64,000 nt of DNA from Burkholderiales bacterium. GTDB taxonomy: Bacteria > Pseudomonadota > Gammaproteobacteria > Burkholderiales > Burkholderiaceae_C. Location of the stretch: NCBI GenBank assembly GCA_025350145.1, contig JANXYH010000104.1, positions 1 to 64,000 of the forward strand. Direction: 5' to 3'. The stretch's first letter is position 1. Every line of letters starts with the position of its first letter. Both the position numbers and the translations under genes were made by a program. The notes beneath the pieces were generated by a model. It did not search any database. It was not told where the DNA came from and saw only the letters and a list, made by a program, of their open reading frames with translations. Of the stretch, positions 17,087-25,173 are shown piece after piece.

Positions 17087-17584
17087 TCAGGCCTGGCCGG
17101 CGGGTGGCATGCCGTGCTCGTTGGCGGCATTGCGCTGGCCGGTGGCGGCCAGGTGGATCGCCGCGCGAACCCGGTTGTAGGTGCCGCAGCGGCAGATGTT
17201 GGTGATGCTGTCGTTGATGTCGGCGTCGCTGGGCCGGGGCTTGTTCTTCAGCAGCGCGGCGGCGGCCATCAACATGCCCGACTGACAGAAACCACACTGC
17301 GGCACGTCGAGCTCGGTCCAGGCCTTTTGCAGCGGGTGGCTGGCGTCGGGCGCCAGGCCCTCTATCGTCACCACCTTGTCGCTGCTGTCCAGGCTGGACA
17401 CCGGCCGCACGCAGGAGCGGGTGGCCACACCGTTGATGTGCACGGTGCAGGCGCCGCATTGGGCGATGCCGCAGCCGTACTTGGTGCCGGTCAGGCCGAG
17501 TTGCTCGCGCAACACCCACAGCAGCGGGGTTTCGGGCTCGGCGTCATGGGTGCGGACGCTGCCGTTGACGTTCAGGGTGGCCAT
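17087..17584 (-). CDS. (2Fe-2S)-binding small subunit, isoquinoline 1-oxidoreductase type
   Basis: Partner of the next gene. A plant-type ferredoxin cluster ([21 protein letters not shown]) comes first, then the second cluster CGFCQSGM and [13 protein letters not shown] of the helical domain, as in all small subunits of the xanthine oxidase family. It relays electrons from the Mo site. The protein has no signal of its own and is expected to be exported with the Tat-targeted large subunit. I choose the ATG at 17584 ([14 protein letters not shown]) with GGAGAG upstream, not the earlier start in the track. The gap to the large subunit is 23 bases. It is probably first in an operon of six or seven genes. 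Confidence 0.9.
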   Translation of the reverse strand: MATLNVNGSVRTHDAEPETPLLWVLREQLGLTGTKYGCGIAQCGACTVHINGVATRSCVRPVSSLDSSDKVVTIEGLAPDASHPLQKAWTELDVPQCGFCQSGMLMAAAALLKNKPRPSDADINDSITNICRCGTYNRVRAAIHLAATGQRNAANEHGMPPAGQA

Positions 17585-17705
17585 GGGAATGCTCTCTCCA
17601 GCGGGTGAATGGTGGCGGCGCGCAGGCGCACAACAGCGGCCCATCATGCCGCTGGCGCGGCCGCAGCGGCATCGGGGTTGACGAGCAGCGCGGCGCGGAC
17701 AGCGC

Positions 17706-18467
17706 TCAGTTGCCGGCCGGCGGGATCAGCGCGATCGCCGCCAGCATCGCCCCGGCCGGGTCGACGAACATGGTCGAGCGGCCGACGCCGGGGATGTCCA
17801 TGGGCGGCATGCAGACGGTTGCGCCCAGCGCACTGGCGCGGGCTGCGGTGGCGTCGGCATCAGCAACGCTGACGTACGGCACCCAAAGGATCGCCAGCTC
17901 GGGCCCCGGCCGGCGCATCACCCCGGCGCGCGGCAGCCCGCCGGTCTTGAGCACCCAGTAGGTGCCGATAGGCCCCATGTCCATCGCGTCGTGGCTGTAG
18001 CCGATCAGGCGTTCGTAGAAGCCGACCACCGCCGCCGGGTCATCGACATACAGCTCGTTCCAGCAGAAACGGCCATGGACGATCTCCTGGCTGTCGGCCG
18101 GGTCGCCGTCGTTGCTCTTCCACAGCGACAGCCTGGCGCTACCCGGATCCTGGATCAGCGCGGCGCGGCCGACCGGGCCGAAATCGGTCGGCGGCATCAG
18201 CACGCCCGCTCCAGCGGCGCTGGCGGCGGCGCAACTGGCATCGACATCGGCCACCGACAGGTACGAGCGCCAGCTTGCCTGGCCGGGCTCGGCCGCGCCG
18301 TAGCCGCCAATGCCTTCGCCCTTGTTCTGGATCATGGCGTAGCGCATCTCGCCCATGGTGATGGGGGCGGTGGCCCAGCCAAACAGTTGCTCGTAGAAGC
18401 GGCTGGCGCTGTCCTGGTCGCTGGAATGGTGTTCAAACCAGACGAACTTGCCGGGCAAATGGCTCAT
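17706..18467 (-). CDS. VOC-family (glyoxalase/bleomycin resistance fold) protein, two-domain
   Basis: Two tandem vicinal-oxygen-chelate modules: [25 protein letters not shown] starts the first and [24 protein letters not shown] the second, each ending in a GR-type metal-site strand ([38 protein letters not shown]). It resembles the actinobacterial Cfp30-like family, whose substrates are mostly unknown. The ATG at 18467 (MSHLPGKF) follows CGGAG, and the 18 earlier residues in the track are Pro-rich shadow. It is 121 bases upstream of the molybdenum hydroxylase on the same strand, so a link is possible but unproven. Confidence 0.8.
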   Translation of the reverse strand: MSHLPGKFVWFEHHSSDQDSASRFYEQLFGWATAPITMGEMRYAMIQNKGEGIGGYGAAEPGQASWRSYLSVADVDASCAAASAAGAGVLMPPTDFGPVGRAALIQDPGSARLSLWKSNDGDPADSQEIVHGRFCWNELYVDDPAAVVGFYERLIGYSHDAMDMGPIGTYWVLKTGGLPRAGVMRRPGPELAILWVPYVSVADADATAARASALGATVCMPPMDIPGVGRSTMFVDPAGAMLAAIALIPPAGN

Positions 18468-18686
18468 GGGGAACTCCGATTGGGGCTGCGGGTTGGGGGC
18501 GACAGGGTCCGCGGGCGGCAAGCCGGGCGACAGGCATCACGCGGGCGCGGCCGACGGTCAAGCCAGGCCAAAAGCATGGCAGCATCGCGGCCCGGGGCGG
18601 CGCACGGAGTCCACACCCGCGCTTGACGCACTTGATTTTTTGCCTTTCGCCCCCACTTTCAGACCCTGGTTTGAGGAGACAACCCT

Positions 18687-19688
18687 GTGAAGACTTTTCT
18701 GACTGCTTTGGCCATTGCCCTGGCTGGCGCGACCCTGGCCGTGGTACCGGATTTCGCTGATGCCAAACGCCTGGGCGGCGGCAAACCCGCCGGCATGCAG
18801 CGCGCCGCACCGCCGGCCACGCCGGCTGCGCCAGCCGCTCCGGCCAAGGCACCGACCCAGAACGCCGCCCCGACGCCGCCGCCGCCGACCCCAGCCGCGC
18901 CGCCCAAGCGCTCGTGGATGGGGCCGCTGGCCGGACTGGCCGCCGGCATCGGCTTGGCTGCGCTGTTCAGCCACTTCGGCATGGGTGAAGGGTTCTCCAA
19001 CGTCATCATGATGGTGCTGCTGGCGCTGGTGGCGGTGGTCGTGGTGCGCTGGCTGGTCGGGCGCTGGCGCGGCGCCGGTTCAGGTCCGCAGTTGGCCATG
19101 GCCGGCGCCGGCACGGGCCCAGCCAATTGGGCGCCGCAGGCGCAGATGCCCCAGCCTGAGCACCGGCCGATTGAGCGCCAGGTGCTGGGCACGAACGGTA
19201 CGAACGGCACGGGTGGCGCGGGCGCCAACGGCGACGGTGGCAACCCGCCGGTGGCCGAATCCTCGTTCGCCGCGCCGCCGCAGGCCGCCGCCTCAACCCA
19301 GATCCCCGGCGGAATGGCCAGCGAGGATTTCGAGCGCCTGGCCAAGCTGGTGTTCATCCGCATGCAGGCGGCCAACGACGCCGCCAACCTCGATGACCTG
19401 CGCAAGTTCACCACGCCGGAGCTGTTCGCCTCGCTGCGGCTGGACTTGCAGCAGCGCGGTCCGGCGCCACAGCAGACCGACGTGGTGCAGGTCGAGGCCA
19501 AGGTCGCCGAGGTCGCCGAGGTGGTCGAAAACGGGGTCATGCAATCTATCGTCACGGTCCGCTTCAGCGGCCTGATCCGCGAGCAGCCGGGCGCGGCGGC
19601 CGAGCCCTTCAACGAGCTCTGGCACCTGGTCCGCCCGGCCGCTGGCGACGCCGATTGGGCGATTGCCGGCATCACCCCGGCGCAATGA
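18687..19688 (+). CDS. Tim44-like domain membrane protein
   Basis: It begins with GTG after a good GAGGAG site. An N-terminal signal-like helix is followed by an Ala/Pro-rich linker, then a hydrophobic hairpin (PLAGLAAGIGLAALF and VIMMVLLALVAVVVVRWLVG). A Gly/Asn-rich linker (GTNGTNGTGGAGANG) leads to a C-terminal Tim44/MBA1-like domain (about 215-333) with AKLVFIRMQAANDAANLDDLRKFTTPELF. Bacterial members are membrane proteins of uncertain role and common in betaproteobacteria. It overlaps the next gene by an ATGA, so the two are co-translated. Confidence 0.8.
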   Translation: MKTFLTALAIALAGATLAVVPDFADAKRLGGGKPAGMQRAAPPATPAAPAAPAKAPTQNAAPTPPPPTPAAPPKRSWMGPLAGLAAGIGLAALFSHFGMGEGFSNVIMMVLLALVAVVVVRWLVGRWRGAGSGPQLAMAGAGTGPANWAPQAQMPQPEHRPIERQVLGTNGTNGTGGAGANGDGGNPPVAESSFAAPPQAAASTQIPGGMASEDFERLAKLVFIRMQAANDAANLDDLRKFTTPELFASLRLDLQQRGPAPQQTDVVQVEAKVAEVAEVVENGVMQSIVTVRFSGLIREQPGAAAEPFNELWHLVRPAAGDADWAIAGITPAQ

Positions 19689-20947
19689 TGCGGCTGGACC
19701 TGGCGGCGGCCTTGGCCTTGGCCCTGGCCGGGCTGACGCCGGCAGGCCAGGCCCAACCCGCCGCAGCTGCCAGCGCCGCCTCGGCACCGGCCAACACCGT
19801 GCGCCAGGAGTACGGCAAGCCGCTGCAGGCCGCCCAGGAACTGCTGCGCGCCGGTGCGGCCAAGGAGGCCTTGCTCAAGATCGACGAGGCCGAGGCATTG
19901 CCGTCGCCGACGCCCTTCGAGGCGCTGATGGTGCAGCGCATCAAGGCTGCAGCGGCTTTTGGCGCAGGCGACATCCCCGGCGCTGTACGCGCTTTCGAAC
20001 TTGCCCTGGCCTCGCCGCTGCTGGCCGGCGCCGAGCGCCGTGCGGTGCAGGAGTCGACCATCAGGCTGGCGGTCCAGGTCAAGGATCTGCCGCGCGCCCT
20101 GCGCTGGTTCAAGCCGTACTTCGACGACGGCGGCAGCGACTCCGAACTGCGCAGCCTCTATCCCCAGGTGCTGGGTGTCAGCGGCGACCACGCGGCGGCA
20201 GTGCGCGAAAGCCAAGCCCTGGTCAAGGCCAACGACGCCGCCGGCAAGCCGACCAGCGAATCGCTGCTGCGCACCCTCGGCGCCAGCGCCAATGAGCTCG
20301 GCGACAAGCCGACCTACCAGGCGGCGCTGGAGCGGCTGGTGGTGGTCGCCCCAAGCAGCGACTACTGGGCCGACCTGATCAGCCGGGTCAACGCCCGCGA
20401 CGGCTTTGCCGACGAGCGGTTGCGGCTGGACGTCTACCGCCTGATGCAGGCCGTGGGCATGGTGCTGGAGGGCAGCGAGAGCGTCGACATGGCCGAGCGT
20501 GCCCTCGCCGCCGGCCAGCCGATCGAGGCCAAGCGGGCGCTGGAGCAAGCCGCCGGCCCGCTGGCCAAGCTCAAGGACCAGGCCGGACTGCAGAAGTTGA
20601 TTGCCCAGGTCGGCAAGGCCGCCGCGCAGGACAGCGCCACCCTGGCCGAGAGCGAGCGTTCGGCGCTGGCCGCCAGCGAGGGCAACGCGCTGGTGGCGCT
20701 GGGCCTGGCGCATTGGTCGACGGGCGCGGCCGACAAGGCCGCCGCACTGATGGCCCAGGGTCTGGCCAAGGGCGGCATCCGCCGGCCCGACGAAGCCAAT
20801 TTGCGCCTGGGCATGGTGCTGGCTGGGATCAACGGCCGCGGTGACGCGGCACGCAGCGCGTTTGCCGCCGTCGGCGGCGGCGACGGCGCGGCCGATCTGG
20901 CGCGGCTGTGGACGCTGCACCTGCGCCGCAGCCCGGCCGGCAAGTAG
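19685..20947 (+). CDS. Exported TPR-like helical-repeat protein
   Basis: It has a signal peptide (MMRLDLAAALALALAGLTPAGQAQPA) and then about 390 residues of Ala/Leu-rich helix pairs with tetratricopeptide spacing (LQAAQELLRAGAAKEALLKIDEAEAL; GDIPGAVRAFELALASPLLAGAE). No catalytic motif is visible. TPR proteins of this kind act as scaffolds in the envelope. The start is ATG 19685, overlapping the Tim44-like stop; the 19655 start in the track is a read-through. Coupling implies that the two proteins form a complex at the membrane. Confidence 0.7.
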   Translation: MMRLDLAAALALALAGLTPAGQAQPAAAASAASAPANTVRQEYGKPLQAAQELLRAGAAKEALLKIDEAEALPSPTPFEALMVQRIKAAAAFGAGDIPGAVRAFELALASPLLAGAERRAVQESTIRLAVQVKDLPRALRWFKPYFDDGGSDSELRSLYPQVLGVSGDHAAAVRESQALVKANDAAGKPTSESLLRTLGASANELGDKPTYQAALERLVVVAPSSDYWADLISRVNARDGFADERLRLDVYRLMQAVGMVLEGSESVDMAERALAAGQPIEAKRALEQAAGPLAKLKDQAGLQKLIAQVGKAAAQDSATLAESERSALAASEGNALVALGLAHWSTGAADKAAALMAQGLAKGGIRRPDEANLRLGMVLAGINGRGDAARSAFAAVGGGDGAADLARLWTLHLRRSPAGK

Positions 20948-20955
20948 CCAAAGCC

Positions 20956-21678
20956 TCAGCCACCTGCCACTGGCGCGGCCACCAGGGTGACCGGCGCGGC
21001 CAGCTCCGGCCCTTGGTTGCTCGCCCGGCCGACCGCCTTGGCCACCGGCCAGGCCTGCAGTTCTGCCTCGGCCACGCCCGCCAGCAGCGGCGTCAAGACT
21101 TCCGGGTCGTGGTTGTCACGTGCCAGCCAGGCCGCGATCTGCTCAGGCGCCAGCATCACCGGCATGCGGTCATGGATGGGCGCCAGCGATTGCGGCGCTG
21201 CCATGGTGACGATGCAACAGGTCAACAGCCAGGGTGAGTCTTCGGCCGAACCCGGCGCCCGCCAGGCCTCGAACAGCCCGGCCATGGCGAAGCAGGGCGC
21301 CTGCCTGGGGCTGATGTACCAGGGCTGCTTGGCCGGCTTGCCGTCAGCGCCGGTGCCGGCCTGCCACTCGTAATAGCCGCTGGCCGGCAGGATGCAGCGG
21401 CGCCGACGCAGCGCCTGGCGAAACGAGGGTTTATCGGCCAGGCCTTCACTGCGGGCGTTGTTCAACTTCGCGCCTATGCCCGGATCCTTGGCCCAGTGCG
21501 GCACCAGGCCCCAGCGCAGGTTCTCGGCCACGCGCTCGCCGGCCTTGGTCTCGAACACCACCGGCACCGACGCCGTCGGTGCGATGTTCCAGCGCCGCTC
21601 GAACGGCTGGATCCGGCTCAGGCTGAAGCCCGCGACCAGGGTCTGCGGGTCATAGGCCACCACGTAACGGCCACACAT
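20956..21678 (-). CDS. SRAP (HMCES/YedK) abasic-site shield protein
   Basis: SOS-response-associated peptidase family. The catalytic Cys2 follows the initiator methionine (MCGRYV), which fixes the start at 21678. The conserved WNIAPT, PHWAKD, NARSE, SGYYEW and IHDRMPV motifs are all present, with the glutamate and histidine used in thiazolidine crosslink formation. The protein caps abasic sites in single-stranded DNA. Length 240 is normal. It converges with the TPR gene, 8 bases apart. No LexA box was seen upstream. Confidence 0.92.
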   Translation of the reverse strand: MCGRYVVAYDPQTLVAGFSLSRIQPFERRWNIAPTASVPVVFETKAGERVAENLRWGLVPHWAKDPGIGAKLNNARSEGLADKPSFRQALRRRRCILPASGYYEWQAGTGADGKPAKQPWYISPRQAPCFAMAGLFEAWRAPGSAEDSPWLLTCCIVTMAAPQSLAPIHDRMPVMLAPEQIAAWLARDNHDPEVLTPLLAGVAEAELQAWPVAKAVGRASNQGPELAAPVTLVAAPVAGG

Positions 21679-21824
21679 CGGCGGGATGCTCCTCGGGGAT
21701 GTCGGGTGACTGTATGCCCATCCATCACCCCGCCGGGTGCCCCCGCCAAAGCCACCGCCGTGGCGATGGCCAGGGCCGCCCGGTCTGGCGACGATGGCGG
21801 CCATACACCCCCCGGAGAAATGCC

Positions 21825-22031
21825 ATGCCCTGGTTCTCGCCCAGCCCGCGCCCCAGCCAAATCCGCCCGCATCGGCCTGCGCCAGGTCTGCCTGGCAAGG
21901 TGATTGACGCCGCCAGCGGCTGTGGCTGGTTTGATTCCAGTTGGGAGCTTGCCCAGGGCCTGCGAATCCAGGAGCACACCGGCTTCGAGCGCCTGCCGCC
22001 CGAGGTGCCGCTCGAATGGCTGTTGCAATGA
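21825..22031 (+). CDS. Small hypothetical protein, 68 residues
   Basis: Starts at ATG 21825 behind CGGAGA. The sequence is MPWFSPSPRPSQIRP followed by KVIDAASGCGWFDSSWELAQGLRIQEHTGFERLPPEVPLEWLL. It is a compact acidic/aromatic protein without signal or membrane helix. I do not recognise a named family, but composition (Trp, Phe, Glu) is unlike random high-G+C shadow, and the ribosome binding site is good. It converges with the DUF3299 gene. Confidence 0.6.
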   Translation: MPWFSPSPRPSQIRPHRPAPGLPGKVIDAASGCGWFDSSWELAQGLRIQEHTGFERLPPEVPLEWLLQ

Positions 22032-22045
22032 GCCCTGCGGTGGGC

Positions 22046-22645
22046 TTACTTCAGCGTCGGCTTGTAGGCCTCGACCAGCACCGCGTCGAGCCGGTAGCCG
22101 CTGGCGCCCATCGGCGAATCGCTGCGGTTGACGCGCAGCGTGCCGCTGACCCAGACCGTGTCCATGCTGTGAAAGCCCGCCGCCGGCTTGGCCGGAACGA
22201 CCAGGACGATCTGGTTCGAGGGCGGCGGCGGGGTGTGGATGCAGGCGCCGAAGTAGGGCACCAGCAGGAACTCCTTCAGCCCGGCCTTGACCTCGTCCAG
22301 CGGCACGATGTAGCCCGGCAGCTTGATCCGGTTGCCGTCCAGCGCAGCCTCGGTCGGCGCCTTGTCCCAGGACTCGCGCAGCGTCTGCATCATCGCCATG
22401 GCCTTGGGGTCGCCGTCCATCAGGTTGGCCGGGTTCAGCCCCTGCTCCTTCAGGCCCTGCATCGGGTCCCAGCCCTTGGGCACCAGCGCTTCCCAGCGCA
22501 ACTCGGCATAGGCGCCGGCTGCGGCCGGCTTGGGCAGGGGCTGGGCGCGCAGGGCAACAGGCCAGGCCGCGACGGCGGCAAGGCCGCGCAGCAGCAGGCG
22601 GCGACGGGCCGCAATGGCAGGGGCGGGTGGCTCGGCAAATGGCAT
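22046..22645 (-). CDS. Exported DUF3299 protein
   Basis: A 199-residue protein with an Arg-rich signal (ARRRLLLRGLAAVAAWPVALRAQ), possibly Tat type. The body matches DUF3299: LRWEALVPKGWDP, IKLPGYIVPLDEVK, FLLVPYFGACIHTPPPPSNQIV, and a C-terminal DSPMGASGYRLDA. Members are usually encoded beside an FtsX-type ABC permease and its ATPase, as here (14-base gap), and have been linked to envelope lipoprotein or metal handling. The function is not established. The ATG at 22645 is chosen; the longer frame in the track overlaps the permease. Confidence 0.8.
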   Translation of the reverse strand: MPFAEPPAPAIAARRRLLLRGLAAVAAWPVALRAQPLPKPAAAGAYAELRWEALVPKGWDPMQGLKEQGLNPANLMDGDPKAMAMMQTLRESWDKAPTEAALDGNRIKLPGYIVPLDEVKAGLKEFLLVPYFGACIHTPPPPSNQIVLVVPAKPAAGFHSMDTVWVSGTLRVNRSDSPMGASGYRLDAVLVEAYKPTLK

Positions 22646-22659
22646 GGTTGATTCCGGTT

Positions 22660-23919
22660 TCAGGTGCGCGGCGTGAGGCCGTCGGCCAGCGCCAGCCGGT
22701 AGGCACGCCAGCCCGGCAGCAGGCTGGCCAGCAGGCCGGCGACCAGCACGGCGGCCAGCCAGCGCCATTCTGCGTCGCCGGGCCAATCGCCTCGCAGTTG
22801 GATGCCCCAGCGCGCCTGCACCCAGGGCCCGGCCAGGGCAACGACCAGGCCACAGGCCAGGCAGCCAATGGCCACGCCGGCCAGGGTGAGCAGCGCGCCC
22901 TCGGCGCTCAGCAGCAGCAGCACCTGGCGCGGCCCGGCGCCGAGCGCGCGCAGGATCGCCAGCTCGCGGCGGCGCTCGTTCAGCCCGGCCAGGATCACCG
23001 CCACCAGGCCCATCAGGCTGACCACCCCGACCAGCGCGCTGATCGCCTGCAGGGCACGCTCGGCGGCGCCGACGATGCGCCACAACTCGTCCAGCACCAC
23101 CCCGGGCAGGATGGCCTGCAGCGGCTCGGGGGCGAAGGCGGCGACATCGCGCTGCAGCGCAAACACGGCGGCACGGTTCTTCAGCCCGATCAGCGCGGCG
23201 TCGATGCGCCGCGGCGTGTCGGCGTCGGGGCCATTGCCTCCCGAGCCGCGCACATGCGCGCCGCTGAGCCAGTCGCGGTGGACCGCCTGCAGCGCCAGCA
23301 GCCCGACATGGACCGTGCGGTCGACCGGCGTGGCAGTGGGCGCGAGGATGCCGACGACGCGAAACGGCTGCTCGTCGTGGTCGTTGTCCTGCAATGCGCC
23401 GTCGCCATGGCTGAGCACGATCGCCTGGCCCAGCGCATAGCCCAGCGTGCGCGCCACGTCGGCACCCAGCACCGCCTCGCGGTCGGCAGCCAGGCCGCTG
23501 AAGGCGCGGCCGCTGGCCATGACCAGGGGCTGGCCGTCGCCGTAGCGAAAGCGCGCAAAGTACGCGCCGCTGGTGCCAACCACGGCCTGGCCGCGGTGGC
23601 TGTCGCCGAGCGCCAGCGGAACCATCCAGGCCACGGCGCGGTGCTCGGCAATGGCCTGGGCGCTGGCATAGCCGATGGTGTTGCTGCCGCTGCCGATGTG
23701 GAACACCGCCGACAGCAGCAATTGCAGCGGCCCGCCGCGCGCGCCAATCACCAGGTCGGTGCCCGAAACGGCCTGCGAAAAGCTGTCGCGCAGGTCGCGC
23801 TGGACGCGCGCGATGCCCAGCAGCAGCAAGGTCGACAGGGCGATCGACGCGACCACCATGGCGAGCACGAAGCGCCGGTTCCAGGCGCTTTGTGCGGCTA
23901 ATCTGAGCAAGTGGGTCAT
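22660..23919 (-). CDS. FtsX/MacB-type ABC transporter permease
   Basis: One N-terminal helix (FVLAMVVASIALSTLLLLGI), a large periplasmic domain, then three C-terminal helices around ALQAISALVGVVSLMGLVAVI, with ERRRELAILRALGAGPRQVL, the coupling region typical of FtsX-like permeases. Length 419 matches LolCE/MacB relatives that use mechanotransmission rather than classic import. The start is at MTHLLRL (23919). Its ATPase is the minus-strand gene at 24305, separated by a plus-strand DUF427 gene. The DUF3299 gene follows. Confidence 0.85.
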   Translation of the reverse strand: MTHLLRLAAQSAWNRRFVLAMVVASIALSTLLLLGIARVQRDLRDSFSQAVSGTDLVIGARGGPLQLLLSAVFHIGSGSNTIGYASAQAIAEHRAVAWMVPLALGDSHRGQAVVGTSGAYFARFRYGDGQPLVMASGRAFSGLAADREAVLGADVARTLGYALGQAIVLSHGDGALQDNDHDEQPFRVVGILAPTATPVDRTVHVGLLALQAVHRDWLSGAHVRGSGGNGPDADTPRRIDAALIGLKNRAAVFALQRDVAAFAPEPLQAILPGVVLDELWRIVGAAERALQAISALVGVVSLMGLVAVILAGLNERRRELAILRALGAGPRQVLLLLSAEGALLTLAGVAIGCLACGLVVALAGPWVQARWGIQLRGDWPGDAEWRWLAAVLVAGLLASLLPGWRAYRLALADGLTPRT

Positions 23920-24011
23920 GGCGGCGGGCAGCTTAGCAGCGCCGCCTTGCAGCACCGGCCGTGGCGGCTAGGATCGCGGCTTTGCGCCAGAGTGCGCGGG
24001 AGCCAAGCGGC

Positions 24012-24293
24012 ATGAAAGCGATCTGGAACGGCGTGGTGATCGCCGAGAGCAACGACACCGTGGTGGTCGAGGGCAACCACTACTTCCCCGAGAGCACGCT
24101 GGACAAGCGCTACACCGCCTTCAGCAACCACCGCACGAGCTGCCACTGGAAGGGCCAGGCGCACTACCACTCGCTGCTGGTCAAGGGCGAGATGAACCCC
24201 GACGCGGTCTGGTACTACCCCGAGCCCAGCGAGGCCGCAGCCAACATCAAAGGCCGGGTGGCGTTCTGGAAGGGCGTGCAGGTGCTCGACTGA
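24012..24293 (+). CDS. DUF427 domain protein
   Basis: A 93-residue single-domain protein with the DUF427 pattern: MKAIWNGVVIAES, VEGNHYFPESTL, HRTSCHWKGQAHYHSL and WYYPEPSEAAANIKGRVAFWKGV. It is cytoplasmic and of unknown biochemical role. The ATG at 24012 follows GGGAG. It sits on the plus strand between two halves of a minus-strand ABC transporter, with only 11 bases to the ATPase stop. Confidence 0.88.
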   Translation: MKAIWNGVVIAESNDTVVVEGNHYFPESTLDKRYTAFSNHRTSCHWKGQAHYHSLLVKGEMNPDAVWYYPEPSEAAANIKGRVAFWKGVQVLD

Positions 24294-24304
24294 AGCGCCC
24301 ACGC

Positions 24305-25003
24305 TCAGGCCGCAACGGTGGCGCGGTTGATGCTGGGCAGATCCAGCACCCGCGCAAAGCGTGTGGCCAGGCGGCTGTCGTGGCTGACGAACAGCAGCGC
24401 GCTGCCGACCCTGGCGCATTCGCCCTGCAGCAGGTCCATGAACGATTCGCGCAAGGGCTCGTCGAGCGCCGAACTGGGCTCGTCGGCGATCACCACCGCC
24501 GGTGCGCCGACCAGCGCCCGCGCCGCCGCGACGCGCTGCTGCTGGCCGACCGAGAGCTCGGCCGCAGGCCGCCGCCAGCAACTGCGCGGCAGTCCGGCAC
24601 GCGCCAGCAGTGACTCGGCCGCGTCCGGCCCGGCGCGTGCCGCGCGCTGGGCCGAAAGGCGGCACGGCAGGCGCACGTTGTCCAGCACCGAGAGGTAGGG
24701 CAGCAGGTTGAACTGCTGGAAGATGTAGCCCAGGTGGGCGGCGCGCCAGCGGTCACGCGCCCCGGCCGCCAGCGCGGCCCAGTCCTGGCCCAGCAAGGCG
24801 GCACTGCCGGCGCGGGCCGGCAGCACCCCGGCGGCCAGCGACAGCAAGGTGCTTTTGCCGCAGCCGCTGGGGCCGCGCAGGAACAGGCTCTCACCCGGCG
24901 CCAACACCAGCTCGGCATCCAGCGCCAGGCAATCGTCGGCCGCGCCGGGCCAGGCGAAGCACAGCTTGGAGAGCGACAGGGCGCGCGGTGCGGCGGGTGT
25001 CAT
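24305..25003 (-). CDS. LolD/MacB-type ABC transporter ATPase
   Basis: A 232-residue ATPase with Walker A GPSGCGKST, Q-loop FQQFNLLPYLSVLDNV, signature LSVGQQQRVAAARAL, Walker B VVIADEPSSALDE and H-loop FVSHDS. It matches ATPases that pair with FtsX-like permeases (22660-23919). The signature reads LSVGQ in place of LSGGQ, which occurs in this group. The start is ATG 25003. Co-transcription with the permease must cross an opposite-strand gene. Confidence 0.88.
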   Translation of the reverse strand: MTPAAPRALSLSKLCFAWPGAADDCLALDAELVLAPGESLFLRGPSGCGKSTLLSLAAGVLPARAGSAALLGQDWAALAAGARDRWRAAHLGYIFQQFNLLPYLSVLDNVRLPCRLSAQRAARAGPDAAESLLARAGLPRSCWRRPAAELSVGQQQRVAAARALVGAPAVVIADEPSSALDEPLRESFMDLLQGECARVGSALLFVSHDSRLATRFARVLDLPSINRATVAA

Positions 25004-25140
25004 GGCGCGGGCCAGGATAGCAGCGCGTCAAGGCTTCACCAGCCGGCAGCATGCCGGCCATATCGCTTCACGCGGGTGTGCTCCAATCCCCGGCGGCGCG
25101 GGGGTACCGGCGCCTCTCACATCAGCCTTGTATGACTTTG

Positions 25141-25155
25141 GGTGCCGACGGCACC
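25141..25155 (+). promoter_or_regulatory. Palindrome upstream of the DUF4397 gene
   Basis: GGTGCCG-A-CGGCACC, a perfect 7-bp inverted repeat, lies between a TATGAC (-10 like, 25131-25136) and the GGAG ribosome binding site. It is a candidate operator or 5' leader hairpin. No clear -35 element was found. Confidence 0.3.
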
Positions 25156-25173
25156 AATTGCGGAGATTGACTC

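Noticed and set aside
17064-17519. N-terminal extension of the molybdenum hydroxylase
   Set aside because: Overlaps the 2Fe-2S subunit in another frame and is Arg/His-rich. A good ribosome binding site precedes 17063.
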